Origin: Actinoplanes italicus | GTDB taxonomy: Bacteria > Actinomycetota > Actinomycetes > Mycobacteriales > Micromonosporaceae | Length of the DNA: 64,000 nucleotides | Assembly (NCBI RefSeq): GCF_003001815.1 | Contig: NZ_PVMZ01000004.1 | Coordinates: forward strand, 310,001 to 374,000 | Reading direction: 5' to 3' | Shown here: positions 25,233-33,406 of the stretch, piece by piece | Layout of the letters: every line of letters begins with the position of its first letter | How positions within the stretch are numbered: the stretch's first letter is position 1 | Made by a program: the position numbers and the translations under genes | The notes under the pieces: generated by a model | Told to the model about the DNA's origin: nothing | Seen by the model: the letters and a program-made list of their open reading frames with translations, nothing else | The model's database searches: none

Positions 25233-26297
25233 GCGGCGCCGCAGGCCGCGCTTGACCCGGTTCAGCATCCCCGCGGGCTCCCTGGCCTTCAACTCCTGAT
25301 GCAGGGAGTCAGCGTGGCCGAGCATCCCGACGATCGTCTCGATCGCCGCGTTCAGGATCTGCCGGTCGTCGAGCTCGTCGGGGCTGGTCGAGCCGTCCAT
25401 CCGGTGCGGGCGCAACTCGGCGAGATCGCCGACGATGTGGCAGGGATAGTCCTGCAGCTCCTTGATCTGCTGCTCGGCGAGCTGGGCCACCCAGCCGGCA
25501 CGGTCCAGCCCGACGCCGAACCTCACGTCGTTGTCACGTTCCTGCAGCACCGCCCGGACCAGGTGCTTGTGGACCACGCGCTGGTACGGCAGCCGGTGCG
25601 GATAGCGGTCGCCGAGGGCGGCGTTGACCCGCCTCAGCACCTCGATCTCCGGTGCGCCCAGCGACGGGTTGGAGCCGGGGTCGACGGTCGCGCCGATGTC
25701 CGCCGGGACCCCGAGGATGCCGGCGAACCGCTGCCAGAGCACGTCGTGCGGCGTGCCCGGCTGCGGGACCGTGACGATGTGCCGCTGCGCGGGCGGGACC
25801 AGGTCGCCCCAGCGGAGGAACATCCGGTTGGCGACGTAGTCCTCCCAGAACCCGTCGAACCGGCCCAGCTCGACGGCCTTCAGGAAGTCCTCGAACCGCC
25901 AGGTGCTGCGAGCACGGATCGTCTGCTGCCACATCGACGGGAAGGTCCGCCACAGGTCACGGGCCGCCACCACGACGTGCACCTCGGCCGGTCGCAGGCT
26001 CTCGACCGCGCGGCGGGCCTGCGCGGTGGTGGCGGCACCGAAGCCCTCGCTGGTCAGGATCACGTCGCCGGGCCAGCGGGCACAGCTCTCGACGAGGCGG
26101 TCCCAGGTCCAGTGCAGGTTCGCGTCGCGCCACGGCACCTGCCGCAGGTCGGTCATCGCCTGATCGTGGGCCTGGAACGTCCCGGGCACGAGAAGGCCGG
26201 CCTGTTGCAGGCGCTCGGCGTTGCCGAACAGCACGTTCTGCACGAAGGTGCTTCCGGTCTTCGGTGCCCCGATGTGCACGTACACGCGCCGTGGCAT
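25221..26297 (-). CDS. Sulfotransferase-family-like protein
   Basis: The ~358-residue protein begins RRVYVHIGAPKTGSTFVQNV, a variant of the PAPS 5'-phosphosulfate-binding loop (typically PKSGTT) of P-loop sulfotransferases. Later come VILTSEGF and VHVVVAARDLWRTFPSMWQQ, matching the second PAPS-binding region (xxxRxPxxxxxS). It should transfer sulfate from PAPS, possibly to a surface or secreted glycan, but the acceptor is unknown. ATG at 26295-26297 follows GGGAGAAGAC. The frame continues upstream, but that part does not look like protein. Confidence 0.87.
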   Translation of the reverse strand: MPRRVYVHIGAPKTGSTFVQNVLFGNAERLQQAGLLVPGTFQAHDQAMTDLRQVPWRDANLHWTWDRLVESCARWPGDVILTSEGFGAATTAQARRAVESLRPAEVHVVVAARDLWRTFPSMWQQTIRARSTWRFEDFLKAVELGRFDGFWEDYVANRMFLRWGDLVPPAQRHIVTVPQPGTPHDVLWQRFAGILGVPADIGATVDPGSNPSLGAPEIEVLRRVNAALGDRYPHRLPYQRVVHKHLVRAVLQERDNDVRFGVGLDRAGWVAQLAEQQIKELQDYPCHIVGDLAELRPHRMDGSTSPDELDDRQILNAAIETIVGMLGHADSLHQELKAREPAGMLNRVKRGLRRRLVS

Positions 26298-26501
26298 GTC
26301 TTCTCCCGTCTTCCGTCCTGGACAACGTGGGGGTGCCACTCGACGGCCCGTGCGGCACCCGAAGTTCACATACTGTTGTCCCGGCAGGGAGACCATGATC
26401 AAGAAGCCAGGTGAAGCGGCGGTGACACACTCTCGTATCACATGTTTACGGAGTGGGTACGGCCCGCGTTTTCCGTCATACCCACCCTGCAGGATGTCGC
26501 C

Positions 26502-27461
26502 ATGATCTGCTTCGTCTACCGATCGCCCTATCACGGCGTGCTCGGCAAGCATGTCCGGTGGCTGCCGGACGCGTCCGTGCTCGACTGGTTCCGCCGCGCC
26601 TGGGAGGAGGCCGCCCCCGACCCCGACGCCTGGCTGCGTGCGGAGCTCGGCGCCGACGTCTACGGCCTGGACACGATCTTCGACGAGGCGGCGAGCAGAT
26701 CCCTGCCCAAGCCGGAGACCATGGCGGAGCTGCGCAAGCACCTCAAGAGACATCTGTATGTCGAAGGCAAGGTGATCGTCGACGAGCACAGCGTCCGCGC
26801 GCTGACCGACGACGACGAGGTGCCGCTCGCCTACTTCTTCCTCGACGAGAAACTGATCGCCCAGCGTCCACACCGGCTGGCCTACTACCTCCACGACGAG
26901 TGGCCGCTACCCGCGGAGACCACCGCCGACGGTGACGACGAGCCGGTCACCACGATCGTCATGTCGCAGATCGGTGACGTCGACTGGGACACCCAGGGCA
27001 CGGTCATCCGCCTGAAAGGTGTGCGGCTGCCCGGCCTGGGCGCCCGGCTGCGCACGGCCCGGAAGTGGCCGGAGGAGCTGACCCTGCTGCGTGGCTGCAT
27101 CGGGCCCGACGACGATCTGGCCGCGGCCCTCGACCGGATGAACCGGTGGGGAGCCTGGGACGATCAGGAGCTCGACGTGACCGGCATGGACGGCGACCAC
27201 GAGGCGGCGCACCGGGTCGCGCTGGACGTGATGGCGCAGGTCGAGGGTCATGAGATCGTCCCCGGCCCGCTCGGCGGCCGGCGCCCCGCGCTCGGCCACG
27301 CCGAGGTCGCCGAGCATCTGGCGCAGGCGGTGTTCCACATCGACGACGAGTTCGGCTACCTGCAGATGTTCCTCTTCGACGACGTGTGGGCCGCCGCCCA
27401 TCCCGGCCTGGCGAAATCACTGCGCCGCTGGTTCGGCGGCTCCTGGGACCCGCTGAAGTGA
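26502..27461 (+). CDS. Hypothetical protein
   Basis: A 319-residue acidic soluble protein of no family I recognise. It starts ICFVYRSPYHGVLGKHVRWL and contains FDEAASRSLPKPETMAELRK, DEVPLAYFFLDE and VFHIDDEFGYLQMFLFDDVW. No signal, membrane segment or catalytic motif is visible. ATG at 26502 follows AGGA; the frame is open for a further 20 codons upstream, with no better start. It is divergent from the sulfotransferase-like gene. Confidence 0.75.
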   Translation: MICFVYRSPYHGVLGKHVRWLPDASVLDWFRRAWEEAAPDPDAWLRAELGADVYGLDTIFDEAASRSLPKPETMAELRKHLKRHLYVEGKVIVDEHSVRALTDDDEVPLAYFFLDEKLIAQRPHRLAYYLHDEWPLPAETTADGDDEPVTTIVMSQIGDVDWDTQGTVIRLKGVRLPGLGARLRTARKWPEELTLLRGCIGPDDDLAAALDRMNRWGAWDDQELDVTGMDGDHEAAHRVALDVMAQVEGHEIVPGPLGGRRPALGHAEVAEHLAQAVFHIDDEFGYLQMFLFDDVWAAAHPGLAKSLRRWFGGSWDPLK

Positions 27462-27535
27462 CGTTGCAAGATTTTTGACAGAAGTACGGCGCATGATGCC
27501 TGCCTTCCATCCGGCGATGCTATGGGGCGGACATT

Positions 27536-28108
27536 ATGCAAACCGACGAGACGACGGCGATCCCGGCCGGTGTGACGGCGCTGGCCGAGCAGCGCGGACT
27601 CGGCGCCGCCGTCGCCCGGCGTGACAATCCGGGTGCCGTCAAAGCCGTCTTGTACTCCCTGGTCACCGCGGTGTCCGGGTTCGCCGTCTCGTTCGGGCTG
27701 TTCTACCTGGCCGGCACCTACTTCCGGCCGCTGATCCCCCTCGCGATCCTGGCGCTGGCGACCGGGATCTGCGGTCTGGGCTGGGCGATCGTCTTCCCGC
27801 TGCGCGGCAACGAGTCCGCCTATCTGTACGAGCGAGGGATCGTGCACGTCCGCAACGGCCGGCCACGGGCCGCGCTGTGGAGCGACCTCGAGAGCCTGGA
27901 GGTGCACGTCATCCGGGAGGGCAACCTCATGGCCGGGGTGACGTCGGCATATCTGCTCCGTACCTCCGGCCGGCCGCCGATGCGGGTGCAGCCGGTCCTG
28001 ACCGAGCAGCCCGACGGCACCCGGCAGGACCCGTTCGGCTCGGCCATGGCCCGGCTGGTCGCCGACGCGGGCCGCCCGGTCGTCGAGAAGCCGGTCGGCA
28101 AAGGGTAG
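27536..28108 (+). CDS. Two-TM membrane protein of unknown function
   Basis: The 190-residue protein has a ~38-residue soluble N-terminus, two adjacent hydrophobic segments (about 41-60 and 65-85) and a cytoplasmic or PH-like C-terminal half (ESAYLYERGIVHVRNGRPRA, then VLTEQPDG). The bPH-like reading is only suggestive. ATG at 27536 follows GGGGCGG. It may be co-transcribed with the short membrane protein that follows. Confidence 0.75.
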   Translation: MQTDETTAIPAGVTALAEQRGLGAAVARRDNPGAVKAVLYSLVTAVSGFAVSFGLFYLAGTYFRPLIPLAILALATGICGLGWAIVFPLRGNESAYLYERGIVHVRNGRPRAALWSDLESLEVHVIREGNLMAGVTSAYLLRTSGRPPMRVQPVLTEQPDGTRQDPFGSAMARLVADAGRPVVEKPVGKG

Positions 28109-28169
28109 GTGTCACAAACCGATCGCCCGGATCGTCCTCGCGGTGACCGGCCACTGAGGAGGACCTTCG

Positions 28170-28523
28170 ATGCACGCCGCCTACGTCACCGTCACGCTCG
28201 TCACCGCTTTCCTCACCGGCAGCGCCGCGGTGACCTACCTGATCGGCCACGAGTATCCGAAGGCCCAGGCCGACATGAAACGCATCCCACGCAGGTACGT
28301 GCCGGTGCTGGGATCACTGCTGGCGGCGGGCACGGCCGGGCTGCTGCTCGGGTTCGCGGTGCCGCCGCTGGGCACCGCGGCCGCCGTCTGCCTGGTCCTC
28401 TACTTCACCGGCGCGCTGATCGCCCATCTGCGGGTCGGCTCCCGCAACCTGGTCGGCTGGGCGGTGTTCTGCGCGACGGTGATCGCGAACCTGGCGGTAA
28501 ACCTGTCGTACCACCTGGGGTGA
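28170..28523 (+). CDS. DoxX-like small membrane protein
   Basis: A 117-residue protein with four hydrophobic segments covering most of its length (starts near residues 3, 47, 71 and 97). The LVTAFLTGSAAVTYL opening and the short loops resemble DoxX-like family membrane proteins; function unknown. It has a strong ribosome site (GAGGAGGACC) before the ATG. It sits between a two-TM protein and the ART-like gene, all on the plus strand. Confidence 0.75.
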   Translation: MHAAYVTVTLVTAFLTGSAAVTYLIGHEYPKAQADMKRIPRRYVPVLGSLLAAGTAGLLLGFAVPPLGTAAAVCLVLYFTGALIAHLRVGSRNLVGWAVFCATVIANLAVNLSYHLG

Positions 28524-28542
28524 GCGCCTACGCTGCGCGGTG

Positions 28543-29289
28543 ATGCCGAACCTCGTACACATCACCCAGCAGCGCAACGCGGCACGGTTGCTGCGCGGCG
28601 GCGTCGCCGCGCGCAGCCGCGGCTGGGACGGTGACCGTGGCGTCTACACGATGGCGGTGCTGTCCGATTTCACCCTCACCCACCAGTGGACCCGGGAGTT
28701 GCGGCGCTTCAACCCGGGCGTGCTCGTCGCCGCCGACCTGCGGATTCCCGACGCCGAGCCGGTCACCGTCGGGCACTACGGCCGCGAACCCGACCGGCTG
28801 ACGGCGGCCGAGGCGGTCGCGATGCTGCAGGGGCTGGACGATCCGCGCGGCTATCAGATCTTCGTGCCGAGAAGGATCACACCCGCGGAGGTACGACGGG
28901 TCCGCGCGATCCCGCAGGGCACCGGCTGGCGCTACGTTCCCGGGTCGCACGGGCGCCGGCCCTGTGCGTGCCCGATGTGTCTGGCCTTCGGCACCCCGGG
29001 CTCGGGCAGGCTTCGCCGCCGTCTCGAGCCACGCGAGCCGCGTACGCCCAAGGTGCAGTTGATGGCCGGCCTGCGGGCCGCGACCACCTCGGAGGAGATC
29101 ATCGACGCGCTGTCCGCGCTGGCCCACGGCCGCCGCGGCGGTGCCGAGGAGCTGGAGTTCCTGGTCGAGCACCCGGATCCCGAGGTCCGCGACATGCTCT
29201 CCTACGTCCTGGACAGCTATCGCGGCACGGCGGCCCGCCGGTTGAAGGCCCGGATCGTCCTCCCCGAAGGTTACGGGGAGGACGACTGA
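28543..29289 (+). CDS. Possible ADP-ribosyltransferase-fold protein with Cys cluster and HEAT-like tail
   Basis: The 248-residue protein starts NLVHITQQRNAARLLRGGVA, resembling the start of DarT/KptA-like ADP-ribosyltransferase folds (H-x-T, then N...LL..G). RGVYTMAVL and GYQIFVPRRITPAEV follow at the positions where that fold has its Tyr and its catalytic acidic residue. Here the last position reads Gln, not Glu, so activity is doubtful. A CxCxxC motif (RRPCACPMC, about residue 144) may bind metal, and the C-terminal ~70 residues look HEAT-like (HPDPEVRDMLSYVLDSYRG). The fold assignment is my inference, not an established family. ATG 28543 or GTG 28540 may be the start. Confidence 0.65.
   Translation: MPNLVHITQQRNAARLLRGGVAARSRGWDGDRGVYTMAVLSDFTLTHQWTRELRRFNPGVLVAADLRIPDAEPVTVGHYGREPDRLTAAEAVAMLQGLDDPRGYQIFVPRRITPAEVRRVRAIPQGTGWRYVPGSHGRRPCACPMCLAFGTPGSGRLRRRLEPREPRTPKVQLMAGLRAATTSEEIIDALSALAHGRRGGAEELEFLVEHPDPEVRDMLSYVLDSYRGTAARRLKARIVLPEGYGEDD
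29257..29283 (+). terminator. Hairpin overlapping the end of the ART-like gene
   Basis: A perfect 10-bp stem (GTCCTCCCCG/CGGGGAGGAC) with a 7-nt loop sits inside the last codons, just before the stop at 29287-29289. The convergent secreted-protein gene ends at 29302, so one hairpin may serve both directions. Confidence 0.6.
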
Positions 29290-29301
29290 CGGGCTGCCGT
29301 C

Positions 29302-29787
29302 CTACTCCGGGCCCTGGTCACAGTTGCTGTTGTTGATGCTGACGTGGCTGAACCAGCCGCTCGCCAGCGACATGGCCTTCACCGTCGGGTCGCCGGGGAC
29401 CTTCGGGAACTTGTAGATCAGGCACCGGCCACCCTCCGCGGCGCCGCTGAGCATGTGCTCGAACTCGTAGGACCGGACCTCGATCGCGATCGACGCGGCC
29501 CTGCCCCACTGCCCCTTGCCCTCGGCCAGCCTGCCTGCCCATTCGGCGGTCCCGAGAATCGTCTCCATCCAATCGTCGTGCAGCGCGGCCGTGCGGTCGA
29601 CCGACCAGTAGACCGTGCAGGTCGCGACGCCGCAGGTCCGCTTGTTCGGGACCAGCGAACCCACGTCGGCGCGGGCCGGCGTCGCCTGCAGCATCGTGGC
29701 CGCCGCCAGGGCCACCGAGGTGGCGGCGACGACCGCGGCGTTGCGCGCGAAACGGTTGCCGACCCGGGTGCTCGTGGTGATCGTCAT
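29302..29787 (-). CDS. Small secreted protein of unknown function
   Basis: The 161-residue protein has a long signal peptide with a twin-Arg-free basic start and a hydrophobic core (VVAATSVALAAATML), with cleavage predicted at ARADV near residue 40. The mature ~120 residues contain four Cys (CGVATC, GGRC, NSNC), suggesting two disulfides, and a run of aromatic residues. No family recognised. The ATG follows GGAGGAAACC, a strong ribosome site, which suggests good expression. Confidence 0.82.
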   Translation of the reverse strand: MTITTSTRVGNRFARNAAVVAATSVALAAATMLQATPARADVGSLVPNKRTCGVATCTVYWSVDRTAALHDDWMETILGTAEWAGRLAEGKGQWGRAASIAIEVRSYEFEHMLSGAAEGGRCLIYKFPKVPGDPTVKAMSLASGWFSHVSINNSNCDQGPE

Positions 29788-29895
29788 GGTTTCCTCCGGT
29801 GTACTCGTCGTGGTCTGACACCGCGGAATACCGGCGCCCGGAGGAACGCGTTCAACGTCCCGGCCGGGTTCACCCGTCCGATACCGGTCATCGGT

Positions 29896-30555
29896 TCAGG
29901 ATGCGCCGGCCCGGAGTTCATCGAGCCGGGCGCTGACGTCGGTGTCGCGGTAGCGGGCCCACCAGCGGGCGGCATCGCGCAGGTCGTCGACGGCCGACGG
30001 GTCGGCCTGCAGCAGCTCGCGCGCCTCGGTGCCGTCCGCGGAGCTGATCAGGGCGTTCTGCAGGACGCTCCAGCGGTATCGACCGATCGAGTCCGAGAAC
30101 GATCGTCCGGTACGGAATCGGGCGATCGCCTTTCCCGCGCGGTCGTCGGCCGGTGGCGGGTTCATGTGCCGCAGGGCCCGCTCGACGTGCGGGCACGCGG
30201 GGAGGCCCATCTCCAGCCAGACCCATTCGGCGACGGCGATCAGGTCGTACGGCGAACCGGCCGGATCGGAGGCGATGAGGTCGAGGGCGCCGAACCGGCC
30301 GGCCTCCATCTCGGAGCCGATGAGCGTCCACCGGGCCGTGGCGTCGGCCGGATCACGGTCCAGGCATTGCCGGGCGTATTCGTAGACCTTCGACCGGGTG
30401 GTCCGCAGTTTGGCCAGGGCCCAGACGGCATCGTCGCGGGGCAGCGCGTCCAGGCGGTCCCACATCGCGCGGACGGCGGCGTTGACCCGGTCGACCAGGG
30501 CGTCGTCCTCGAAGACACCACCGGCCCGCTCGATCAGGCGGTCAGGCGGCGACAC
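29896..30555 (-). CDS. Hypothetical helical protein
   Basis: A 219-residue, mostly helical soluble protein (ALAKLRTTRSKVYEYARQCL, ATARWTLIGSEME, AVAEWVWLEMGLP). The pattern suggests TPR-like packing but no clear repeat. Function unknown. The start is probably GTG at 30553-30555, which overlaps the end of the TM-VOC gene by 14 bp and follows AGGGGAACC. The pair is therefore likely co-translated. Confidence 0.65.
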   Translation of the reverse strand: MSPPDRLIERAGGVFEDDALVDRVNAAVRAMWDRLDALPRDDAVWALAKLRTTRSKVYEYARQCLDRDPADATARWTLIGSEMEAGRFGALDLIASDPAGSPYDLIAVAEWVWLEMGLPACPHVERALRHMNPPPADDRAGKAIARFRTGRSFSDSIGRYRWSVLQNALISSADGTEARELLQADPSAVDDLRDAARWWARYRDTDVSARLDELRAGAS

Positions 30556-31375
30556 AGAAACGGTTCCCCTCCGGGTCGGCCAGCACCACGTACGGCAGCT
30601 CGTCCGGGTGCCGCTCCCCCGGCTCCGGATAGAACGGCCAGTCGACGCGGGTCGCGCCGAGAGCGACCAGCCGGTCCACCTCGGTGGCGAGGTCGCCGTC
30701 CGGCGCCTGCAGGTCGAAGTGGATGCGCGGGAACTCCGGCGGCTCGGTCTCGCTGAGGTCCATGGCGATGGCGGGGCCCGCGACACCGGGCGGCGGTTCG
30801 ATGACGATCCAGTCGTCGCCCTCCCAGCGGGGTGCCCGCCGCACGTACCCGAGCGCCCGCGACCAGAAGGCCCCGGCCCGCTCGCAGTCGTGGACACCGA
30901 GGGAGATCTGCGCGAACACGGCCATCCGCCGATCGTAGGCGGCCGGGAAGGTGCCCGCAGCGGGCCCCAGCCTCCCGGTCAGCAGGAACAGCGCGAGCAC
31001 GTTGGCCGCGAACAGGATGATGCTGGCCGGAGCGAACCACGAGGGGAACCCGTAACGCAGCGCCATCGCGGTCAGCCCGGCCGCCGCGACGGCGATCAGG
31101 GCGGTGACCACGCATCCGGCGAGGTGGGCGGCACGGGTTCGCACCCCGGCGACCAGGGTCGCCATCGCCGGGCAGAGCAGGGCGATCGCGGCCAGCAGGC
31201 CGATGACCGCGAACAGGACCTCGGTGGCGGCCGGCTCCTCGTCGACGGCGAGGAAGAGCAGGCTCACCGACAGCGGCAGGGCCATCAGCATGGCGACGAG
31301 GGCGTCGGCGATCAGGACCAGGACCGCCACGGTGGTGGCGGCCGTGACCTGGCCGCGCCGGGTTCGAACGAGCAC
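30542..31375 (-). CDS. Fusion of a four-TM membrane domain with a VOC/glyoxalase domain
   Basis: The 277-residue protein has four hydrophobic segments in residues 10-135 (VTAATTVAVLVLIADALVAM, LFAVIGLLAAIALLCP, then two more). A short basic linker (YDRRMAVFAQ) leads to a C-terminal vicinal-oxygen-chelate domain (ISLGVHDCERAGAFWSRALG, FPRIHFDLQA, VVLADPEGNRFCV). VOC proteins bind metals or drugs such as bleomycin or act on small molecules; most are stand-alone and soluble. An internal ATG at the junction has no ribosome site, so a true fusion or read-through is likelier than two genes. Start GTG at 31373-31375. Confidence 0.78.
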   Translation of the reverse strand: MLVRTRRGQVTAATTVAVLVLIADALVAMLMALPLSVSLLFLAVDEEPAATEVLFAVIGLLAAIALLCPAMATLVAGVRTRAAHLAGCVVTALIAVAAAGLTAMALRYGFPSWFAPASIILFAANVLALFLLTGRLGPAAGTFPAAYDRRMAVFAQISLGVHDCERAGAFWSRALGYVRRAPRWEGDDWIVIEPPPGVAGPAIAMDLSETEPPEFPRIHFDLQAPDGDLATEVDRLVALGATRVDWPFYPEPGERHPDELPYVVLADPEGNRFCVAA

Positions 31376-31467
31376 GCGGGAACGCTAACGGTCTTCTATG
31401 CTGCGGCCGTGGCCTCTTCGCGCCACCTGCACCGGTCCTACACGAACTCTCCGCAAAGGAGCACGCC

Positions 31468-32211
31468 GTGACCGCCACCGACGTCCTCGACGACCTCGAA
31501 GCCGAGCAGGATCAGCTGGAGGCGGTACTGTCCCGGCTCACGCCCCACGACTGGCGTACACCGTCGGCCGCGGCGGGGTGGACCGTCGCGGACGTGGTGC
31601 TGCACCTCGCGCAGACCGAGGAGGCGGTGCCGGTCGCCGTCGACGGGCGGCCCGACGCGATCCGCTGGCACGAGCTCGGCGACACCGTGGACGCGGCGAT
31701 GGACGCGCTGGTGGAGGCCGAACGCGCCGACGGGGACGTGATCCTGCGGCGGTGGCGATCGTCCCGGCGCGCCTCGGTGGCGGCGCTGCGGGCGGCGGAC
31801 CCCCGCGTGCCGGTGCAGTGGGTGGCCACGCCGCTGAAGCCGCTGTCACTGGCCACCACCCGGCTCGCCGAGCACTGGGCGCACGCCCTGGACATCACGG
31901 TGCCGCTGGGGCTGGACTATCCCGACACGGCCCGTCTGCGGCACGTCGCCTGGCTGGGGCACGCGACACTGCCGTACGCCTTCCGGCTGGCCGGTCTCCC
32001 ACCCGCGCCGATCCGCTGTGACCTGGTCGCGCCGGACGGCTCGGCCTGGCAGCTGGGCGACCCGGACGCCGAGTCCGTGATCAGTGGCCCGGCCGGCGAC
32101 TTCTGCCGGGTCGGCGCCCAGCGCCTGCCGGTCGCCGAGGCGGACCTGAAGGCGAGCGGCCCGCACGCGGCCACCGCGCTCAAGCTGCTGCGCAATTACG
32201 CACTGACCTGA
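31468..32211 (+). CDS. Maleylpyruvate isomerase / DinB-like mycothiol-dependent metalloenzyme family protein (TIGR03084-like)
   Basis: A 247-residue soluble protein. The N-terminal four-helix DinB/MDMPI domain carries AGWTVADVVLHLAQTEE (first His ligand) and STTRLAEHWAHALD-like TTRLAEHWAHALDITVP (further His ligands). The C-terminal ~90 residues form the usual extension (PDGSAWQLGDPDAESVISG, DFCRVGAQRL). Relatives use mycothiol as cofactor for isomerisation or thiol transfer, consistent with an actinobacterium. The reaction here is unknown. GTG at 31468 follows AAAGGAG. Confidence 0.87.
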   Translation: MTATDVLDDLEAEQDQLEAVLSRLTPHDWRTPSAAAGWTVADVVLHLAQTEEAVPVAVDGRPDAIRWHELGDTVDAAMDALVEAERADGDVILRRWRSSRRASVAALRAADPRVPVQWVATPLKPLSLATTRLAEHWAHALDITVPLGLDYPDTARLRHVAWLGHATLPYAFRLAGLPPAPIRCDLVAPDGSAWQLGDPDAESVISGPAGDFCRVGAQRLPVAEADLKASGPHAATALKLLRNYALT

Positions 32212-32212
32212 C

Positions 32213-32860
32213 TCAGGGCGCGAGGAGCCGGTCCACGACGGTCTCCGGGCCACCCGGCCGGCGAGCGTCGTCGTAGTCGTCGTCCTCGTAGTCGTCGTCC
32301 TCGTCCTCGTCCGGGTGCAGGATCCGGGCGGCGATCAGGTCCGCGTCGCCGGTGACCGCGACCGTCCGCAGCGCCTCGGCGAGCCGGGCCCGGGCCTGGT
32401 CGTCAGGCACCTCGACGGTCGTGAGCATCGGCGCGAGCAGCAGCAGGACGGTGGCCCGGGACCGCTCGCCGGGCTGTCGGTCGGCGAGCGCGGCCAGCTC
32501 GTTCCAGGTGATGCCCCGGCCGAACTGCCCGCCCTCGTCGGTGGCGAACGTGACCGCCTCCGCGCCGTCCGGGATCAGCAGGTAGTCGACGCCCTCGTCC
32601 TCGGCGAAGTTGCGGTAGACCACGGCAAGGCGCGCGTCCCTGCCGGTGCCGAAGAAGAACACCGGCCAGGCGTCGTGGCCGGTCAGCCGGGCGTAGGTCT
32701 TCTCGACGGAGTCCGGGTCGTCGCCGAACAGCGCCGCGACCTCGTCCATGGACTCCATCAGGTGGCTGCCCAGGTGCGCCGGCCAGAACCCCGGCGCGTC
32801 GAGCAGCTCGGGCGCCTCCCGGGCGAGCCCGGAATCGTCGTACCCCGGCAGTGATGTCAC
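32213..32860 (-). CDS. Hypothetical acidic protein
   Basis: A ~215-residue soluble protein that matches no family I can name. It contains WPVFFFGTGRDARLAVVYRN and EGVDYLLIPDGAEAVTFA, then a run of Asp/Glu/Tyr (about 185-200, DEDEDDDYEDDDYDD) near the C-terminus, likely disordered. GTG at 32858-32860 is proposed; GTG at 32881 would add seven residues, and neither has a strong ribosome site. The stop is one base from the convergent MDMPI-like gene. Confidence 0.65.
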   Translation of the reverse strand: MTSLPGYDDSGLAREAPELLDAPGFWPAHLGSHLMESMDEVAALFGDDPDSVEKTYARLTGHDAWPVFFFGTGRDARLAVVYRNFAEDEGVDYLLIPDGAEAVTFATDEGGQFGRGITWNELAALADRQPGERSRATVLLLLAPMLTTVEVPDDQARARLAEALRTVAVTGDADLIAARILHPDEDEDDDYEDDDYDDARRPGGPETVVDRLLAP

Positions 32861-33029
32861 GGATCGACGGTAAAGGATCACCGGAATTGAGGATCATCGG
32901 GGTTGTCGCCGACGCCGATCCGGCCGCCGAGGCGTTCGACGATGCGCCGGCAGCCGGCCAGGCCTCGAGGATGTGGTCGGCCCTCGCTTGATCGACCAAG
33001 GTCCCGGGTGGTGCGGGCCCGTGCTGGGC

Positions 33030-33061
33030 GTACCGCGAGAGGCTTACCTCTCCAGCGGTAC
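33030..33061 (+). promoter_or_regulatory. Long stem-loop in the leader of the peptide/histidine-kinase genes
   Basis: GTACCGC (33030-33036) pairs with GCGGTAC (33055-33061), and inside it GAGAGG pairs with CCTCTC around a CTTA loop, with only two unpaired bases. It lies 60 bases before the small-peptide start, between divergent genes, so it is not a simple terminator. It may be a leader structure or operator. Confidence 0.6.
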
Positions 33062-33106
33062 GCGAAGCGGCCTGATTAACGCGTATGCCAGTCGCGGCGC
33101 CCCCAG

Positions 33107-33118
33107 CTCGGAGCCGAG
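33107..33118 (+). promoter_or_regulatory. Hairpin covering the ribosome site of the small secreted peptide gene
   Basis: CTCGG-AG-CCGAG forms a short inverted repeat that includes the only plausible Shine-Dalgarno (GGAG) for the ATG at 33122. With the larger stem-loop upstream it suggests translational control. Confidence 0.45.
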
Positions 33119-33121
33119 AAT

Positions 33122-33406
33122 ATGCACATGACCGACAAAAGCTCGACAAAGACGAAAATAACTGTAGCTACCGCGATCGTGGCGGCGGTGGTCCTGTTCG
33201 GTGGCCAGGAGCCCGCGCTGGCCGGTCCGCCGCCCGAGCCGGTCTCGACGGAGGTGAAGTCACCGCCCGCCCACCGACCTCTGAATTGGCACCACCGCAG
33301 CGGGCCCCGGGCCGGCGCGTTCATCGCCCACCTTCTCAAGCTAGCGCCCACGGAGAACGTCTTCGCTCTCCTCAAGCCGAAGTCGTCGAAGAGGAGGAAG
33401 CGGTGA
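33122..33406 (+). CDS. Small secreted basic peptide, coupled to a sensor kinase gene
   Basis: The 94-residue product has a signal peptide (ITVATAIVAAVVLFGG, cleavage predicted after ALA near residue 35). The ~59-residue mature peptide is Pro- and His-rich at first (PPAHRPLNWHHRSG), then has an amphipathic stretch (AFIAHLLKLAPTENVFALL) and a strongly basic tail (KPKSSKRRKR). Its stop overlaps the kinase start (GTGA, 33403-33406), so the two are translated together. I infer that it could be the ligand or an accessory protein of that kinase. No homologous family is known to me. Confidence 0.75.
   Translation: MHMTDKSSTKTKITVATAIVAAVVLFGGQEPALAGPPPEPVSTEVKSPPAHRPLNWHHRSGPRAGAFIAHLLKLAPTENVFALLKPKSSKRRKR

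Noticed and set aside
27475..27480. TTGACA as a -35 box for the two-TM protein gene
   Set aside because: No -10-like hexamer lies 16-19 bases downstream.
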